Assembly (NCBI GenBank): GCA_021495925.1
Contig: JAKEKT010000059.1
Location: 1 to 64,000, forward strand
Reading direction: 5' to 3'
DNA from: Diplodia intermedia
Taxonomy: Eukaryota; Ascomycota; Dothideomycetes; Botryosphaeriales; Botryosphaeriaceae
Length of the DNA: 64,000 bases
Shown: piece after piece, positions 35,863-48,269 of the stretch
How the letters are laid out: every line of letters begins with the position of its first letter
How positions within the stretch are numbered: the first letter of the stretch is position 1
The notes under the pieces: generated by a model
The model's input: only the letters and a program-made list of their open reading frames with translations
The model's database searches: none
Told to the model about the DNA's origin: nothing
Made by a program: the position numbers and the translations under genes

Positions 35863-37727
35863 TCACTCCTTCCGCGCTGCCGAACCCAACCTCCGTAGCA
35901 TGATCGACTCGTTCGCACCTTCTTCATTCCCTCCACTTTCCACGTCCGTAGACGTCCCTGTCGACTGGCCCAGAGGGGTTTTCCTTGATTCTGCTCTTCG
36001 GTCCTCGTCGTCTTCTGGCGCGCCGTCTCGGCATGCCCATGCATCAACGTATCTCAGAATCTCGCGGTTCCATATCCGGTTCATGAAATGAAGCCGGATT
36101 GGCACTAGGAGGATGATGATAATTGGGAAGGCCGGCCCAGCCTTCGTCAAGGTTACAATGAAAATTATGACCGTCACGATTATCTGGGTCAGGGTATACA
36201 GGTGGATAGGCACGTAGTTGTGGACTCGTTGAGGGAGCTTAGGCAACTCTGATGGTGGTGTGAGCAGGTAGAATGTGCGCCAGAGGATAGGGCTGGGCAG
36301 TATTAGCTAAATTGGTTCAGGACACCAGACAATTAAACACTCACTTCACAGAAAGACTCTGCTCTCCCATGAAGAGGAAGAGGCCCGCGAGCACACTAGT
36401 AGGAGTCAAACCCAGGACGTGCATAAGTGGAGGGCTGACGAAAGCCATAATGCCAGCAGCGTGAAGGAAGTGGCTCCATCGCTGCTCGTAGACACGGCGG
36501 GATACTCTCAGCTCACTGGTGTCGCCACCAGTGGGGCTTGCCGTCTGTATCGTTTCGCGGTCGTCGTGCATGAGACTCTCGGAGTGGAGTGGAGCTTGTG
36601 GCAGGAGTCCGTTCGCAGGGGGGATGCCAAGGATGCCGCAAACAGCGGTTGTGGTACCGAGCAGAACGATGTCCCAGGCGAACCCCCCCGGTTTCCTGGT
36701 CCCGTAGCGGTTAATAGTGCATATGATACTACTCACCTCATGGTCGAAAAAGAACAAGACAGTGATGATTGCGCCTGGTATCAGAGCGGCGAAAATCCAA
36801 GCTACGGGAAGTTCCCAGAACTTGACGAAGAACACGGACCTCTCAGGGCTGCTCGGGCGGAAGGACTTGCTGACATGCAAAGTGTCCTTGTCCAGGCTTG
36901 CGAGCTCCCCTGCATACGGAATGCCAATGAAAATGATGATGCTGATGGCTGCGGCGTATTCGGAAAGGCCCATGCGAATGTAGCGGTGAAAGAGAGGCTT
37001 CCACTTCTCAGCAGATGCCAGGAAAATGGCCAGCAGGCAGGTTCCAATGCATCCAATGATGGCGTAGAGGAAAGCGGCGAAGGACAAGCGCGAATGGGCG
37101 CGCTCGAGCTCCTGGATGGCCTTATGGAAGTAGATGATGCTGTTCAGCAAGGAAAAGATCTCAGTGGAGAAGGTGGTGACATATCGCATGGTATAGTCGT
37201 GGGCATTGAAGATGGCAAGTAGCCAGTGCATCCAGCAAGAGTGGATGAGCGACCAGGCCATGAAGGGTAGGAACGGTATCTAGACGGTCAGGGGTGCAGC
37301 GTAAAGTCGGGCAAGGGTTCTCACATGGAAGGAGGAGGTGCATAGCGAGTAGATGTTCTCGGCTAGGATGGAGAATGGACCGGTAACGCCCAGAATGGTT
37401 AGAGGTTGAATGGAGAATCTGTTGGGCTGGTATCAGCAGCAGTCCAAGTCGGATTGGGTTCCAGGGGTCGCGTGCATACACCGAGAAAATAATGCCGCAG
37501 AGGCCGGTGCTAAACACCACCTCAATAGTGCCCCAGTTCTGGCCGGTGAGTTCGTACAGATCGCTCGCAAAGGTGATGCCCGGGAGCAGGTTAGTGAAGA
37601 AGACATAAACGGCGCTCGCGAAGATCAGCTGGTTGAAGACGGTCCAATCAGAGGCGTAGCGGCCGTTGAGGTTCGCCAAATCCTGCCGCAAAAGGCGGAA
37701 GGGCTGCAAGAGATGTGCTCTGGCCAT
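35863..37727 (-). CDS. BOR1-like anion exchanger (HCO3-/borate transporter family, SLC4-type)
   Basis: Four exons (37727-37480, 37418-37325, 37279-36345, 36292-35863) join in frame to 568 aa. It covers the full membrane domain of the bicarbonate-transporter family: GQNWGTIEVVFSTGLCG, QPLTILGVTGPFSILAENIY, PFLPFMAWSLIHS, STEIFSLLNSIIYFHKAIQE, FDHEVSSIICTINRYGTRKP and GILGIPPANGLLPQAPLHSE. The usual short cytosolic acidic tail follows. Yeast Bor1 exports borate and acts in vacuolar protein sorting; plant homologues move borate across the plasma membrane. Intron 2 is only 45 nt. The gene is divergent from the MTG1-like gene with 249 bp between the start codons, so they probably share a promoter. 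Confidence 0.92.
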
Positions 37728-37976
37728 GGTACGGGGAGCGTTTGCCAGAGGGTCCGGTTGAAGGACGCGGCTCTGGGGACATGCCCGGGCTTAAAAGGCG
37801 CGGCCGGTGACGTCTGGCCCCGCTAGGGCCACCTTGCCCACGCACTCGATCCACGCCCAACGATTCGTCCGCTTTTTCTTCCTCCACCTCCGCTTAGCAT
37901 CTCCGCTTGGCACCACCGCGTCCGTCCGCCCAGCTACCATGCCGCCCAGCGCCCAGCGCGACAACATCCCTCGGCC
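37728..37976. promoter_or_regulatory. Shared divergent promoter, BOR1-like / MTG1-like
   Basis: The 249 bp between two ATGs facing away from each other. It must hold both core promoters and leaders; the right half is CT-rich on the plus strand and leader-like. No defined factor site is claimed. Confidence 0.55.
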
Positions 37977-39058
37977 ATGGTCTCACGCTTCGTCCCGCGG
38001 GGCGCCTTCCCGCCCCTCGATTCGCTGCCACGCTCGTATTTCCTCGGCCACCATCGCGCCGGCCTGGCAAAGATGAAGTCCATGCTCTCGCGCATCGACC
38101 TGATCATCGAGTGCCGCGACTATCGCGTGCCCCTCACCTCCACCAACCCGCTGTTTGAGGAGAGTCTGGCTGGCCGCGAGCGACTCATAGTCTACACCAA
38201 GAAAGACTTAGGCCGCCGCCGCAACGAGCAGGACCAGCAGGTACGTTCCCCACATGCACCGCCTCTCGAGAGAAACTAACGCGTACTGCGCTGCAGCGAG
38301 AGCAGATCATTCGCCAATGGCACGCCCCTTCCCAAGTCTTCTTCTCAGACCACCGCGACAAGAGCGACGTCCGCCGAATCCTCAAGTTCGCCAAGGACTA
38401 CGCCTTGCGCAGGGTGTCGCTGATAGGCTTCCGCATGATGGTGGTCGGCATGCCCAACGTTGGCAAGTCTTCACTCCTCAATGCTCTGCGTCTGGCGGGA
38501 ATGGGCAAGGGCAAGGCCGCGAGCACGGGCGCACAACCGGGTATCACGCGGAAGATCGGCTCTGGCGTCAAGATCGTTCAAGGTGAGGCTGGCACCGAAG
38601 GTGTATACTTGCTTGACACTCCAGGTGTATTCGTGCCCTATGTTCCCGACGCCGATGCCATGCTCAGACTCGCACTTTGCGGGAGCGTGAAGGACACTAT
38701 CATTGCTCCCGTCACCCTGGCCGATTATCTGCTGTATCATATCAACCTTGTCGACCCAGGGCTTTACGCCGAATACCACGAGCCGACCAACGAGGTTGTT
38801 CCTCTGCTTGAAGCTGTGGCGATGAAGACTGGGAGGCTTGGAGCAGGTGGTGTGCCAGACACGGAGGCTGCCGCCCTATGGATGATCCAGAGATGGCGAA
38901 CCGGTCACCTCGGACAGTTCATGCTGGATGATATCACTCCAGAAGCGCTGAATGAGCTTCGTGCTTCAAGAGACCGTCAGGAGCCAAGTATGAATCAGGT
39001 CAGAAAGGCCGACAAAGAGCGGAGGAAGGCCGAGGCAAAGCGCATACGATCTCTATAA
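37977..39058 (+). CDS. MTG1: Mitochondrial ribosome-assembly GTPase, MTG1/YlqF type
   Basis: Two exons (37977-38240, 38297-39058) give 341 aa. The G motifs are circularly permuted, the mark of the YlqF/Mtg1 family: G4 TKKD at 74-77 comes first, then G1 GMPNVGKSS at 139-147, a TGAQPGITR switch segment and G3 DTPG at 195-198. The N-terminus FVPRGAFPPLDSLPRSYF and HHRAGLAKMKSML are typical of the mitochondrial members. The family helps assemble the large subunit of the mitochondrial ribosome at the inner membrane. The C-terminal basic helix (RKADKERRKAEAKR) is likely RNA-binding. The start at 37977 is the first ATG in frame; an upstream ATG at 37939 is in another frame. Confidence 0.92.
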
Positions 39059-40252
39059 TCCTACTAATGTGAGGATCATTGTAGATATAATGTATTTTAC
39101 TGTGAACTGGTAGTGCTACCCCATGGATGCGCGTTTGGACCCTTGCTACCATTGATCCCTCTCTTGATTGACGTCTCATTCAGTATTGCAGCTTGAATAT
39201 TTAGCAATTCTGCCATAGGTATTGAGCGGAGATGGCCGCCTGAATCCACGAGTTGGCTCAGCTTTTCCACTATCACTTCACACATGAATTGCTCTGCAAA
39301 CAAGTAGCCAGAGTAAGGAAACCCGGGAGTTGTTCCCGTTGGGGACAAAACAGCTGACCCGAACACTACTACCTCGGTGAGCTAGTTAATACCTCTGTTC
39401 CACGGTTATATACTTCCTGTCAGCCCGCCGTTGATTTTTATTGATATTCATTAAGACGAGAGCTGCTTTCCCAATGTCGGGTAGCAGTCCCCCTATGCTC
39501 AGGTTTTGATCTTGAACAGTAGTGGGAAACTCTCCCGCTATGTCGTGCAATGCATCGGCGGGGGTAGTGCTGCAAACCTAAGCCGATGCAATGTGTCATG
39601 CGAGCGGACGCAGGTGCGGTTTCAGGATCAGAGCCGCTCCATAGTAATGACGCGGTCTGGAGCCGATCAATTCAGAGCTACCATGCACAATCCTAAGCAA
39701 ATCGTAGTAGAGGCAGCAGGGTTGACAAGATTACGAGCAATCCAACCATCAACTATTAAATTCTTTTTGAAGGGCGAGACATGGTTAGGTAAAAAACGAA
39801 AGGTCGGAGCCAAACAGGTTGCTTGGCAACAGTCAGCTGGACGATGTCTCCGATGACGCCCCTTCCCGGCCGGCGCAGCGCTAAACTTAAAGACCACTTC
39901 ACTACTCGGCTTGCCTAAGACGCCTGTTCCATGGCGTAGGCCGAGCGCCAGGCGGTTGGCTGGGGAAGCCACAACGCTGGCCAAGCAATTCGCCGTCGCC
40001 GTCGCCGGCCTGATCGGCATCTCCAAAGCCAGCAAGCTGGGAGCCAAGAAAGGAAGGCCTTTGGTAGCTCTCCAGCTCCTTCCTACCGGCCTTGCCTTAG
40101 GCCCCCCTCCCTGGCGTGCGAGTTGCGAACCTAAGCTACTAAAGCTCGAACATACCCTGCGTCCTGCGCCATATTATTCTTCCCCCGGTTCCCCAGTGCC
40201 TGTCGTTGTTTCGTGCGAGTCCTGGAAACCGGATTGTGCGGCAGCCGCCATC
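39059..40252. other. Intergenic upstream of the siderophore transporter
   Basis: About 1.2 kb without a supported gene. The frame of the next gene stays open back to 39911 but the codons before 40253 show no conserved sequence. Iron-regulatory GATA sites would be expected here in this gene family; I did not find a convincing ATCWGATAA site by eye. Confidence 0.5.
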
Positions 40253-42180
40253 ATGAAACAGAAAGCGCTCGATCGAGAGAAGGCCCACGCCACCGATGTT
40301 TATCCAGACCTCGATTCGAAGGACACAAGCTCAGATCCCACCGCGCAAGCCGGAGTGCAACGGATCGAAGCCGTTAGCGCCGCGTGGACGAAATGGTCGT
40401 TGATATGTGCCTACGCTGGGTGGGTACCGGACATCCTTCGTTTTGCACGACGCAACTTCTTCGCAAGTCGTCTACCAATGACAATTCTGGGTATACTTGC
40501 TGATTATGCTTCCTGGCTCTTAGTCTCTACCTCATGGCCTGCGCAACATCTCTGGAGCAGCAAACCGTGAACCTCTTCTTGCCTTTTGCTACCTCGGCCT
40601 ATGGAGCGCACTCTCTGTTGTCGACTGTGTCGGTAGTACAGGCCATTGTCAATTGTTAGTTTTTCCAGCGGTCTGTCAGACATACATGACGCTAACAAGA
40701 GCAGCCGTCATCAAACCACCAATGGGTAAAATTGCGGATGTCTTCGGTCGATTTGAATCTTTCACTTTCGCCGTGGTCATATATACTGTCGGCTACATCC
40801 AGCAGGCTGCGTCCAACAACATCAATACCTATGCTGCAGCCCAGATGTTCTACGCCGCAGGGTCTCAGGGACTGCAAGTCTTACAGCAGATCTTCGTCGC
40901 GGATACAACGGACCTGCTGAACCGTGCCCTCTTCTCCACCATTCCAGATATTCCGTTCTTGGCGACTGTTTGGATCGGTCCGGAGGTCGCTGGAGCCATC
41001 CTACCCGATTGGCGCTGGGGATATGGCATGTGGGCCATAGTCTTGCCTGTTTCATTTTTGCCCCTTGCTCTTTCTTTATTCCTAAACCAACGTAAGGCGG
41101 GCAAAATGGGCATCCTGCCATCATCTCCGTTCCAGGGAAAAAATGCCTTCTTTGTGCTGAAGACGCTGTGGTATGAGCTGGACTTCTTTGGCCTTCTGCT
41201 GCTCGCTGCTGCGGTATCTCTCATACTTATCCCTCTGACCATCGCGACAAGACAAAACGACGGCTGGGCAAGCGCTAAGATCATTGCCATGCTAGCCGTG
41301 GGTATCGTCTGTCTTCTCGTCTTCCCGTTGTGGGAACGAAGTAAGAAGCTAGCTCCGAAAGCTTTTTTCCCACGAGACCTGTTCAAGGAGAGGACCGTTT
41401 TGGCGGGCATATCTATCGCCTTCTTCTACTTCAGTGAGCTTTCCTTCCGCTTGCTTGTTGCAATCTTCCTGATGAGTCACAGTGGCCTTTTACTTGTCGG
41501 TATATCCGTATTCCTCAAGCTATCTGATGATTGTTCAGAACAAGAGCGTCACAGCTGCCGGCCGCATAACGCAGGTCTTCACCTTTGCCTCGACGGCGTC
41601 GTCGGTAGCAGTCTCGTTACTGATCCGATACACGGGCCGTTATAAGTGCTTTGTCACCCTTGGCGCCTGCATATACATGATGGGCCTGGGCCTCATGTAT
41701 CGATATCGCGTGGAAGGCGCATCAACGGCTGCCCTGGTGGGGTGCCAGATTGCCACTGGCATTGGAGGGGGCATGCTCAACGTCCCCGCTCAATTAGGCG
41801 TCCAGGCATCGGTGAGCCACCAGCAGGTTGCAGCGGCCACGGCCATGTTCCTCACGATCCTGGAGATCGGCGGGGCGGTAGGCAATGCGATCTCCGGCGC
41901 AATCTGGACGAACAGCGTTCCCGGGAAGCTGGAAAGGTACCTTCCGGAGGGCATCAGGGACCAAGCGTCGCTAATCTACGGAAACGTTACACTGGCGTCT
42001 GCCGGGTGGCCCATGGGCTCGCCGGAGCGCATGGCCGTCAACCGAGCGTATCAGGAGAGCATGCATACGCTGCTCCTAGTCGCCGTGGTTGCGTCGGCGC
42101 TGCTTGTGCCGCTGAGCCTGATGATGGAAAACCATCGCCTCGACAAGGCGAGCGCGAGCCGGCGTGCCGGGCAAGCCTGA
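40253..42180 (+). CDS. Siderophore-iron transporter, MFS (SIT/Mir/ARN type)
   Basis: Four exons (40253-40419, 40524-40654, 40705-41433, 41483-42180) join in frame to 574 aa. Family marks are clear: a cytosolic N-terminus with GVQRIEAV, then LEQQTVNLFLPFATSAYG, AIVNSVIKPPMGKIADVFGR across intron 2, GSQGLQVLQQIFVADTT, the second-half TM with YLSVYPYSSSYLMIVQNKS, and GMLNVPAQLGVQASVSHQQVA. The C-terminal GNVTLASAGWPMGSPER segment resembles the large last extracellular loop of such transporters. These 14-TM proton symporters take up ferric siderophores across the plasma membrane or from endosomes. Ligand preference cannot be told from the sequence. No siderophore synthase is in the window. Confidence 0.92.
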
Positions 42181-43319
42181 GACGACGGTGCTGACGGGGC
42201 ACAGATGGACAAGACGACGACGGAGGTAATTGGCCGAGCAGAGGGCACGGCGCCGGACGCGGGCCGCAGCGCAGACGGTGTTGATGCCGGCAGCGCAGCG
42301 GCGGGCACGCGTGCGCGGTGGGCCAGCGTGCTGCGGCGCTGCGGCTGCTTTAGAGTTCTGGCTGCTGAGGCGGTGTTTCAAAGGCGATGAGACAGGCCGG
42401 GGCTTGGAGGGCGATTGTCGGTGGATTGGGCTGGTGCTCCGTGCTGTGCGGAGAGAGCCCGTCCTCCTCTCAACGGCAGCCCGGCGCAGCACGCCTCAAG
42501 TCGGCACAGCGCCCCGGCGCGGCGCAGGTGGTGCGTTTTGCAGGCGGTGCAGTGCAGTCGCAGCGCCGCCGCGGCGCCCACGCGCGCTGCACCGCGCCGC
42601 CGGCAGCGGGCATAGGTAGTCGTAGGTCGCCAGCATGAAGCGCGGGTTGTGCAACGGATGTGATGATGCGTGCGTTGAATTGCGAGGCGTCGGCGAGCGG
42701 CTGAGGCTGAACCTATCAAAGGGGGCAAGACTTGTTCGCGCCATACAATCTCCGCCGTCCCCCAAAAAGACCGTCCCTATCGCACCGTCTCGTCCTGCCA
42801 TCTGCCGTCGAGAGCAGCCTGCTCCAGCTCGTTTCCCAGCGCCTGCGCCAGAGACTCCGCGCGCCGCCCCTCCCTTCTCGCCCTACCAGCGCCCTCCACG
42901 CCCAGGCCCTCAGCACGCAGACCCACGACCAGGAGCCCCCATCTTACGTTTCGAGTTTCAACCACAGATCGCTCCGCGTTGCACGCGTCTCGGTGGTTTC
43001 AATCTCGGGGCGACGGTATGCCTCCCTGCGCGCGGCCCTGACGATGCGCGGCGCGTCGGCGTTGCTGATAGTCCACCTCTCCAGGCTCCTCATCACTACT
43101 CCACCTTCCTTTGGATACCTCACCGCCAGCCCAACACCACCACCGACCCCCGCGCCCCAGTGCTGAGCCGCCCAGCCAGCCCCCGACCACGCGACCCGCC
43201 GCCCTCCCACGCCCCTCGCTCCGCGCCGCCCCGACGAGCCTCAACCTCACTCCTGCACGCCTCCGATCGGCGCCTGCCACCCGCCCTCAGCTTCGTAGCC
43301 CGCACACTACATCAACAAC
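42181..43319. other. Intergenic with a dispersed repeat; leader of CDC42
   Basis: About 1.1 kb. The first part (42256-42427) contains a diverged copy of a repeat also found at 61868-61942. The part from about 42750 is CT/CCG-rich and is probably the promoter and a long 5' leader of CDC42. Long open frames here are in GC-rich, Arg/Pro-type composition and unsupported. Confidence 0.6.
42256..42427. repeat. Dispersed repeat, copy 1
   Basis: A 34-bp segment at 42256-42289 differs from 61868-61901 at one or two positions, and a second segment at 42391-42427 matches 61905-61942 imperfectly. Between the segments this copy has about 100 bp that copy 2 lacks. Confidence 0.55.
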
Positions 43320-44168
43320 ATGGTCGTCGCAACCATTAAGTACGTGCTGCCCACCGCCTCCGCGCCCCGGCCCCCTGCGCCGCCGCCTGCTCCGCGCTAA
43401 CCACCGAGTCGCACAGATGCGTCGTCGTCGGTGACGGTGCTGTCGGCAAGACGTGCTTGCTGATCAGCTACACGACCAACAAATTCCCGTCCGAATACGT
43501 CCCGACGGTCTTCGACAACTATGCCGTCACCGTGATGTGAGTGAGCCTCCAATCCTCCCTGAGACGCCATCTCGCTCTTGGCGTGCGGATGCATGACATG
43601 CATTTGCCTTGGACGACCGCCGCCGCCGGAGATCATCCGCTGAACTTTACGCCTACAGGATCGGTGACGAGCCCTATACCCTCGGTCTGTTCGATACTGC
43701 CGGTCAGGAAGATTACGACCGTCTGCGGCCCCTGTCATACCCTCAGACCGACGTTTTCCTGGTCTGCTTCTCCGTAACCTCGCCCGCATCTTTCGAGAAC
43801 GTCCGCGAGAAGTGGTTCCCTGAGGTCCACCATCACTGCCCCGGCGTCCCTTGCCTGATCGTCGGCACGCAGGTTGACTTGAGAGACGACCCGAGCGTCC
43901 GTGACAAGCTTGCCAAGCAGAAGATGCAGCCCGTTAGAAAGGAGGACGGCGAGCGTATGGCGAAGGAGCTTGGTGCCGTCAAGTACGTCGAGTGCTCGGC
44001 GCTGACCCAGTACAAGCTGAAGGATGTGTTTGATGAGGTCAGTTATCCCCAGGCCTGCTAATCCTGCCCGGCGAGAGCTGATTGCGTTGTGTGTAGGCGA
44101 TTGTCGCGGCCCTCGAGCCACCGCAGACCAAGAAGCCCGGCAAGCGTTCGCATTGCGTGGTCTTGTAA
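43320..44168 (+). CDS. CDC42: Rho-family GTPase Cdc42
   Basis: Four exons (43320-43339, 43417-43536, 43659-44037, 44097-44168) give 196 aa; the first intron splits codon 7. All Rho motifs are intact: P-loop GDGAVGKT at 12-19, effector loop YVPTVFDNY, DTAGQE at 59-64, TQVD at 117-120, and CSAL. The Rho insert region follows TQVD, and the protein ends in a basic stretch plus CVVL, a CaaX box for geranylgeranylation. Sequence details (LRDDPSVRDKLAKQKM) identify it as Cdc42, not Rac or Rho1. It controls polarised growth, the actin cytoskeleton and septins at the hyphal tip membrane. Gene structure with a tiny first coding exon is common in fungal Rho genes. Confidence 0.97.
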
Positions 44169-45115
44169 TGCTCCGGCCGTCGAAGGCTCACAGCGCAGCC
44201 TAGGCAAGCATCGCCACTATATCATGCTTCTCGTTTCTTTCAGGTCGGGCGTGGTCGGTTTTCCCCGGATACCTTGTTGTGGAGACCCGGCGCATTGGGT
44301 AGCGGATCAGTTCTTCTGAGATTTGGCAGCTTTCGATTTCGAGTTGGAAGATCAAACATTGAAGACATTTGACATTGGCCCGCGGAACTGCCCATGATCA
44401 TGATGCGACTGACGTGACGGTACAGTTGCGGCTGGGTGCGTTGGGAACTTGGAGCGGTCACGGCATGGCAGGGCGGATCCGGGGTCAGATGGGTGGGCGC
44501 CGGCGGTTTCCAGCTTGGGGACCGCGGCGGTGGATGGTTCGTAGCATGAGGACTTTGGAAGGTCAAGGATATGTTCGTTTATGAGGAATTTGTACTTCGG
44601 TCAAGGGTTGGATGCGTCAGGATGAGTATACGTCTCTTCTCAAGTCCCAGCTCCAAATTTTCAACTACCAGCGCGTCTCCCAGCACTTTCCTTCTGAGTC
44701 AATTTGCGTGACGTTGCCCGCGCGCCGCAGTGTGTACGCGGGTGCACGCGCTTTGCCTGGACAGCACAGCGCAAGCTCGTGGCTGCAGGCGAGCGCGCGG
44801 GTTGGCATTGACTGCCGATACTGCTGCAGAATCATGGGGAGCAATGCGTAGAAGCTACTGGCGGAAAGATGAGAATAGCATTGTCCTGCATGGCATCGTT
44901 GCCGCCGCCGCCGTCGCTGCTGCTGCTGTTGGTAGGTTGTCCGTTTTGTTGTCCCTCTGCCACCACCCGCCTCCATCGTCACCCTCCCTCTTCAAACCCT
45001 CCCGACCACCGCTCTTGCTTCGCCTCAAACTTTTGGCGCCGCTCCGCTTTTGCAAGCTATCAGCTCTTCCCCCAGCGCACACTGAACCCGACCGCAACTT
45101 GGGCGTCCATCGAAG
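44169..45115. other. Intergenic, CDC42 3' end and promoter of the next gene
   Basis: About 0.95 kb; no gene supported. From about 44930 the plus strand is CT/CCG-rich and leader-like, leading to the start at 45116. Confidence 0.5.
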
Positions 45116-48100
45116 ATGTCGCTCAACTGCTACAGTCCGACGAAGCGGCGCGTCGCGTCGCCGAAGAAGTCTTCCTCAGCCAAGTTCTCCGAGAACGAGA
45201 AGCCCTATGCGGCTTTGGATGAGACGCAGCGCTCGCACGCGTACCGCTACAACATTGGAAATAACTTCTATCGCGAACAGGTGGACAGGGAGAATGCCAC
45301 GAAGATGCAGCAATGCGTTCAGACCGGGTCTGCACCTGCGGACAACCGTTCGGACAAGAGCCTTCCTCCCATGCCAGAGATGACGTCGCCGCCAAACACC
45401 ACGATCACTATGTTCATGACGCAGCTGAACCAGCCTGAGCTTCCGCAGAAGCATGACGACCTGAAGCTTGTGCCCGAGACTGAGACCGAGGAGATGCCTA
45501 CCGACCGCGCTCTGATTGAAAGTCGCAGTGAAGGCAGGCTCTTTCGGATGATGGCACAAAGGGCAGAGACTCCTCTGCATACTGCTACATCGCCTAGCTC
45601 GGAGGGTGATACGCCGCCTAACGTGCCTCGCCAACACTTTTCGAAGTGTCCAGCCCATCAGCGCAAGGTGTCTATGCCAGACAGTTCCAAAATTTCCTCT
45701 TCCAAGGATCCACGCCAGGAGGTAACTGCCCGTCGCAAGCCTGGAAAGCTGGCGTTCAACCTCCCTGGTATCAAAGGCCCCGCCAGCTCCTCGACCGTGG
45801 GCGTTCAGCGTAGCACTTTGGCTGACCTCGACATTCCGACCAAAGCTGCAAAGTTCCTGGGCAGTTATACTGCCGCAGACCCTCACGGCAGCTCCTCCAA
45901 GTGGACTCTGAACTTGGGCCGCCGCAAGACCCAGCGGAAACGTGCCAACACCACCAATTCTCTCCCGGAAACGACTTGCGAGCAGGATGAAAAGGACATA
46001 ACGGCGCTACCTCCGGTGTTCCCAGCCAGCACTTCGGCAGAGCCTGATCGCAACGCGGCTTTCGAGGACAGCACGGTCCGAGTTGCCATTGATTCCCGTG
46101 GTAACGGCCGCCGGTTTGCCCACAAAGAGTCCAACCCATCCCTCCCACCTACGCCTCCTGCCAAGAATACTCCGCCTCATATCCGAGCGGCCCTTGACGC
46201 TCTTGCTGGAAAGCCTCTAGGTGGTCTAAGTGGGCTGGGAATCGGCACGGCGGAGAGCCATGACGAAGTGGCCAGCATAGATTTCGGTGAAAAGACGCCG
46301 AAAGACGAGAAGGGCCCGGCGTGGATCAAGCATGGAGTGGCTGAATACGCGAAGTTGATTGAGGCTTCTCCAAGCATGCACTCTATGAAAGCGAGCGTTG
46401 TCGGTTCTCCCACGCGGAACACGCAAGCCGGAGAGCAGACTCCACGCCCGGCTGGTCCACGTACTGATGGTCTCAGGACGGATGGCTTGACGAAGGAAGG
46501 ATATCTCCCGCAAGCCGTTTATAAGCCGAACGACTACTCTCCGTCCGTCTACTCGACGATGTTCAAGACACCAGATCTGAAGGAGGTAGGTTCGGAATTA
46601 TTCTTGGAGGCGGGTGAGCTGCCAGACTTGGGCGGCCCTGGTGTCATTCGCCACTGCCGTTGTCCGGCTCGTGAAGTGCCTTCCACATCCAGAAGCCACG
46701 CGCAGCTGTCACCACTTCACGCGCTTGCCCGCCCGCCTTCCGCCAAAGCTTTCGCTAACGCAAAAATCTAGCGCGGAAAGAAGGCATACTCCGTCAAGCC
46801 CACGCCCGCTCTTCGCACCATCGCCGACTCCCCGCCGACCCGCGACAACTTCGACACGCCGGCGAAGCGCAACGACGACCTCACCAACCCTAGGACCAAC
46901 GCTCACTTTAACTCCAGCTCAAAGGAGTCTTTGCCCATCGTATACCGCTTGTCGCAAGGTGAGTTCATCCTCGAGGACGAGGACGGCATCCGGGTCGTAG
47001 ACGATAAAGATCTCTTCGCTCGTCCGCCCCGCGCCTCATCCTTGAACTGGCAGAAGAAGCCGCCGCCTGGCGCGCGTCTTTCCCTTATCCCAAGCATTAT
47101 CCTTCAAAAGCTCGCTACTTCAGAAAACCCAATGACTTCTTCCAACCTCACTACAGACCCGAACGCGTCAAGCACCATGCGCGACACCCCGCATCACGCC
47201 AACCACGAAAGCGTGGCTGAGCGCAACCCTGCTTCGAACAGCATCGACTCTCCGACCGACGGCTCCGACGGAGTTCATATGAGCCCCAGCGCGTCGCGTA
47301 GCGGCCAACCCTCCGACCAGGCCTTCCCGCATTCGATCGGATTGACGCCGTACTTGGCCCAGCAGCTCGACAACAACCCGAACACGATCAGCCCAGCTGG
47401 CTTCCACCACCCGAGTGCCGTACCGTCGCCGCTTACTGGCCCTTTCCCTCCCACCATGCAGCATAGCATGCCGACTCACGAGCAGCTGCTCACTCACTTC
47501 CATGTGCTGCACTATCATATCGAGGAGACATTCCGCGCATTCGGTGATGTCCAGAAGCACGCTAGAGAGGCGATCGTGGCCGACAGCGAGAACAAGTTCA
47601 GCGAGATGCGTAACGCCATCGATGAGTACTTTGCGGACGTCCGCTCTCACCTCAACGCTATTGAGCACAACATGAGCCGCGCTACTGGTGAGACCGAGAA
47701 CTTGAAGAACGCTCTGGATACTCATGCCCGCAGCATGGACGAGCACGTCTTCAAGCCCATGAGGAACATGACCAGCCAGAACAACGATTTGATCAAGAAG
47801 GTGGAGACGCTCCAGCAGCGCATTGGCCAGCTTGAGAAGAAGTCGGAGAACACCCCACCTGCTTATTGCTTGCCCGACAAGAACGGACACGGCCAGGGTC
47901 CCACGCAGAACCGGCCCGTCATGGAGGGTCAGTCTGCGCCTTTCGCACGTCAGTGGAACTACGATGGCTCTCGCCACACGTTGTCTGGTCAGCAGCAGGA
48001 CCGTTCGTCGTACACTGATGTTGGTGGTCACTACTACAATGGCGCCGATGGTGCTCAGCACCACAACTACCAGGACAGGTACAACTATGCCGGTAACTCT

Positions 48101-48269
48101 TCGTACAACAACTACATGCAGTAAGTCTGGAAGCCCTCCGGCGAACAAAAAGCTGCTTTGACTAATCTCAAGGTTTGAAGGCGCCATTGATGACGACGAA
48201 GAAGCTGTGATGGATGGACGTGAACTATTCAACTCTCTTTTCGAGACGTTCAAACGCAACCAGCTTTGA
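45116..48269 (+). CDS. Large coiled-coil protein of unknown function
   Basis: Three exons (45116-46585, 46772-48120, 48173-48269) join in frame to 971 aa. The N-terminal half is disordered (Ser/Thr/Pro-rich) with short conserved-looking blocks: PYAALDETQRSHAYRYNIGN, LNQPELPQKH and LAFNLPGIKGPAS. After intron 1 come PLPIVYRLSQGEFILED-like residues (SLPIVYRLSQGEFILED) and a helical domain at about 735-850 with a long coiled coil (HYHIEETFRAFGDVQKHARE through DLIKKVETLQQRIGQLEKK). The tail is Tyr/Asn/Gly-rich and ends with an acidic EDD-type motif and FNSLFETFKRNQL. I do not recognise the family. Intron 1 is 186 nt, a multiple of three without a stop until its own TAG acceptor, so retention would give a clean 551-aa form. 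Confidence 0.8.
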
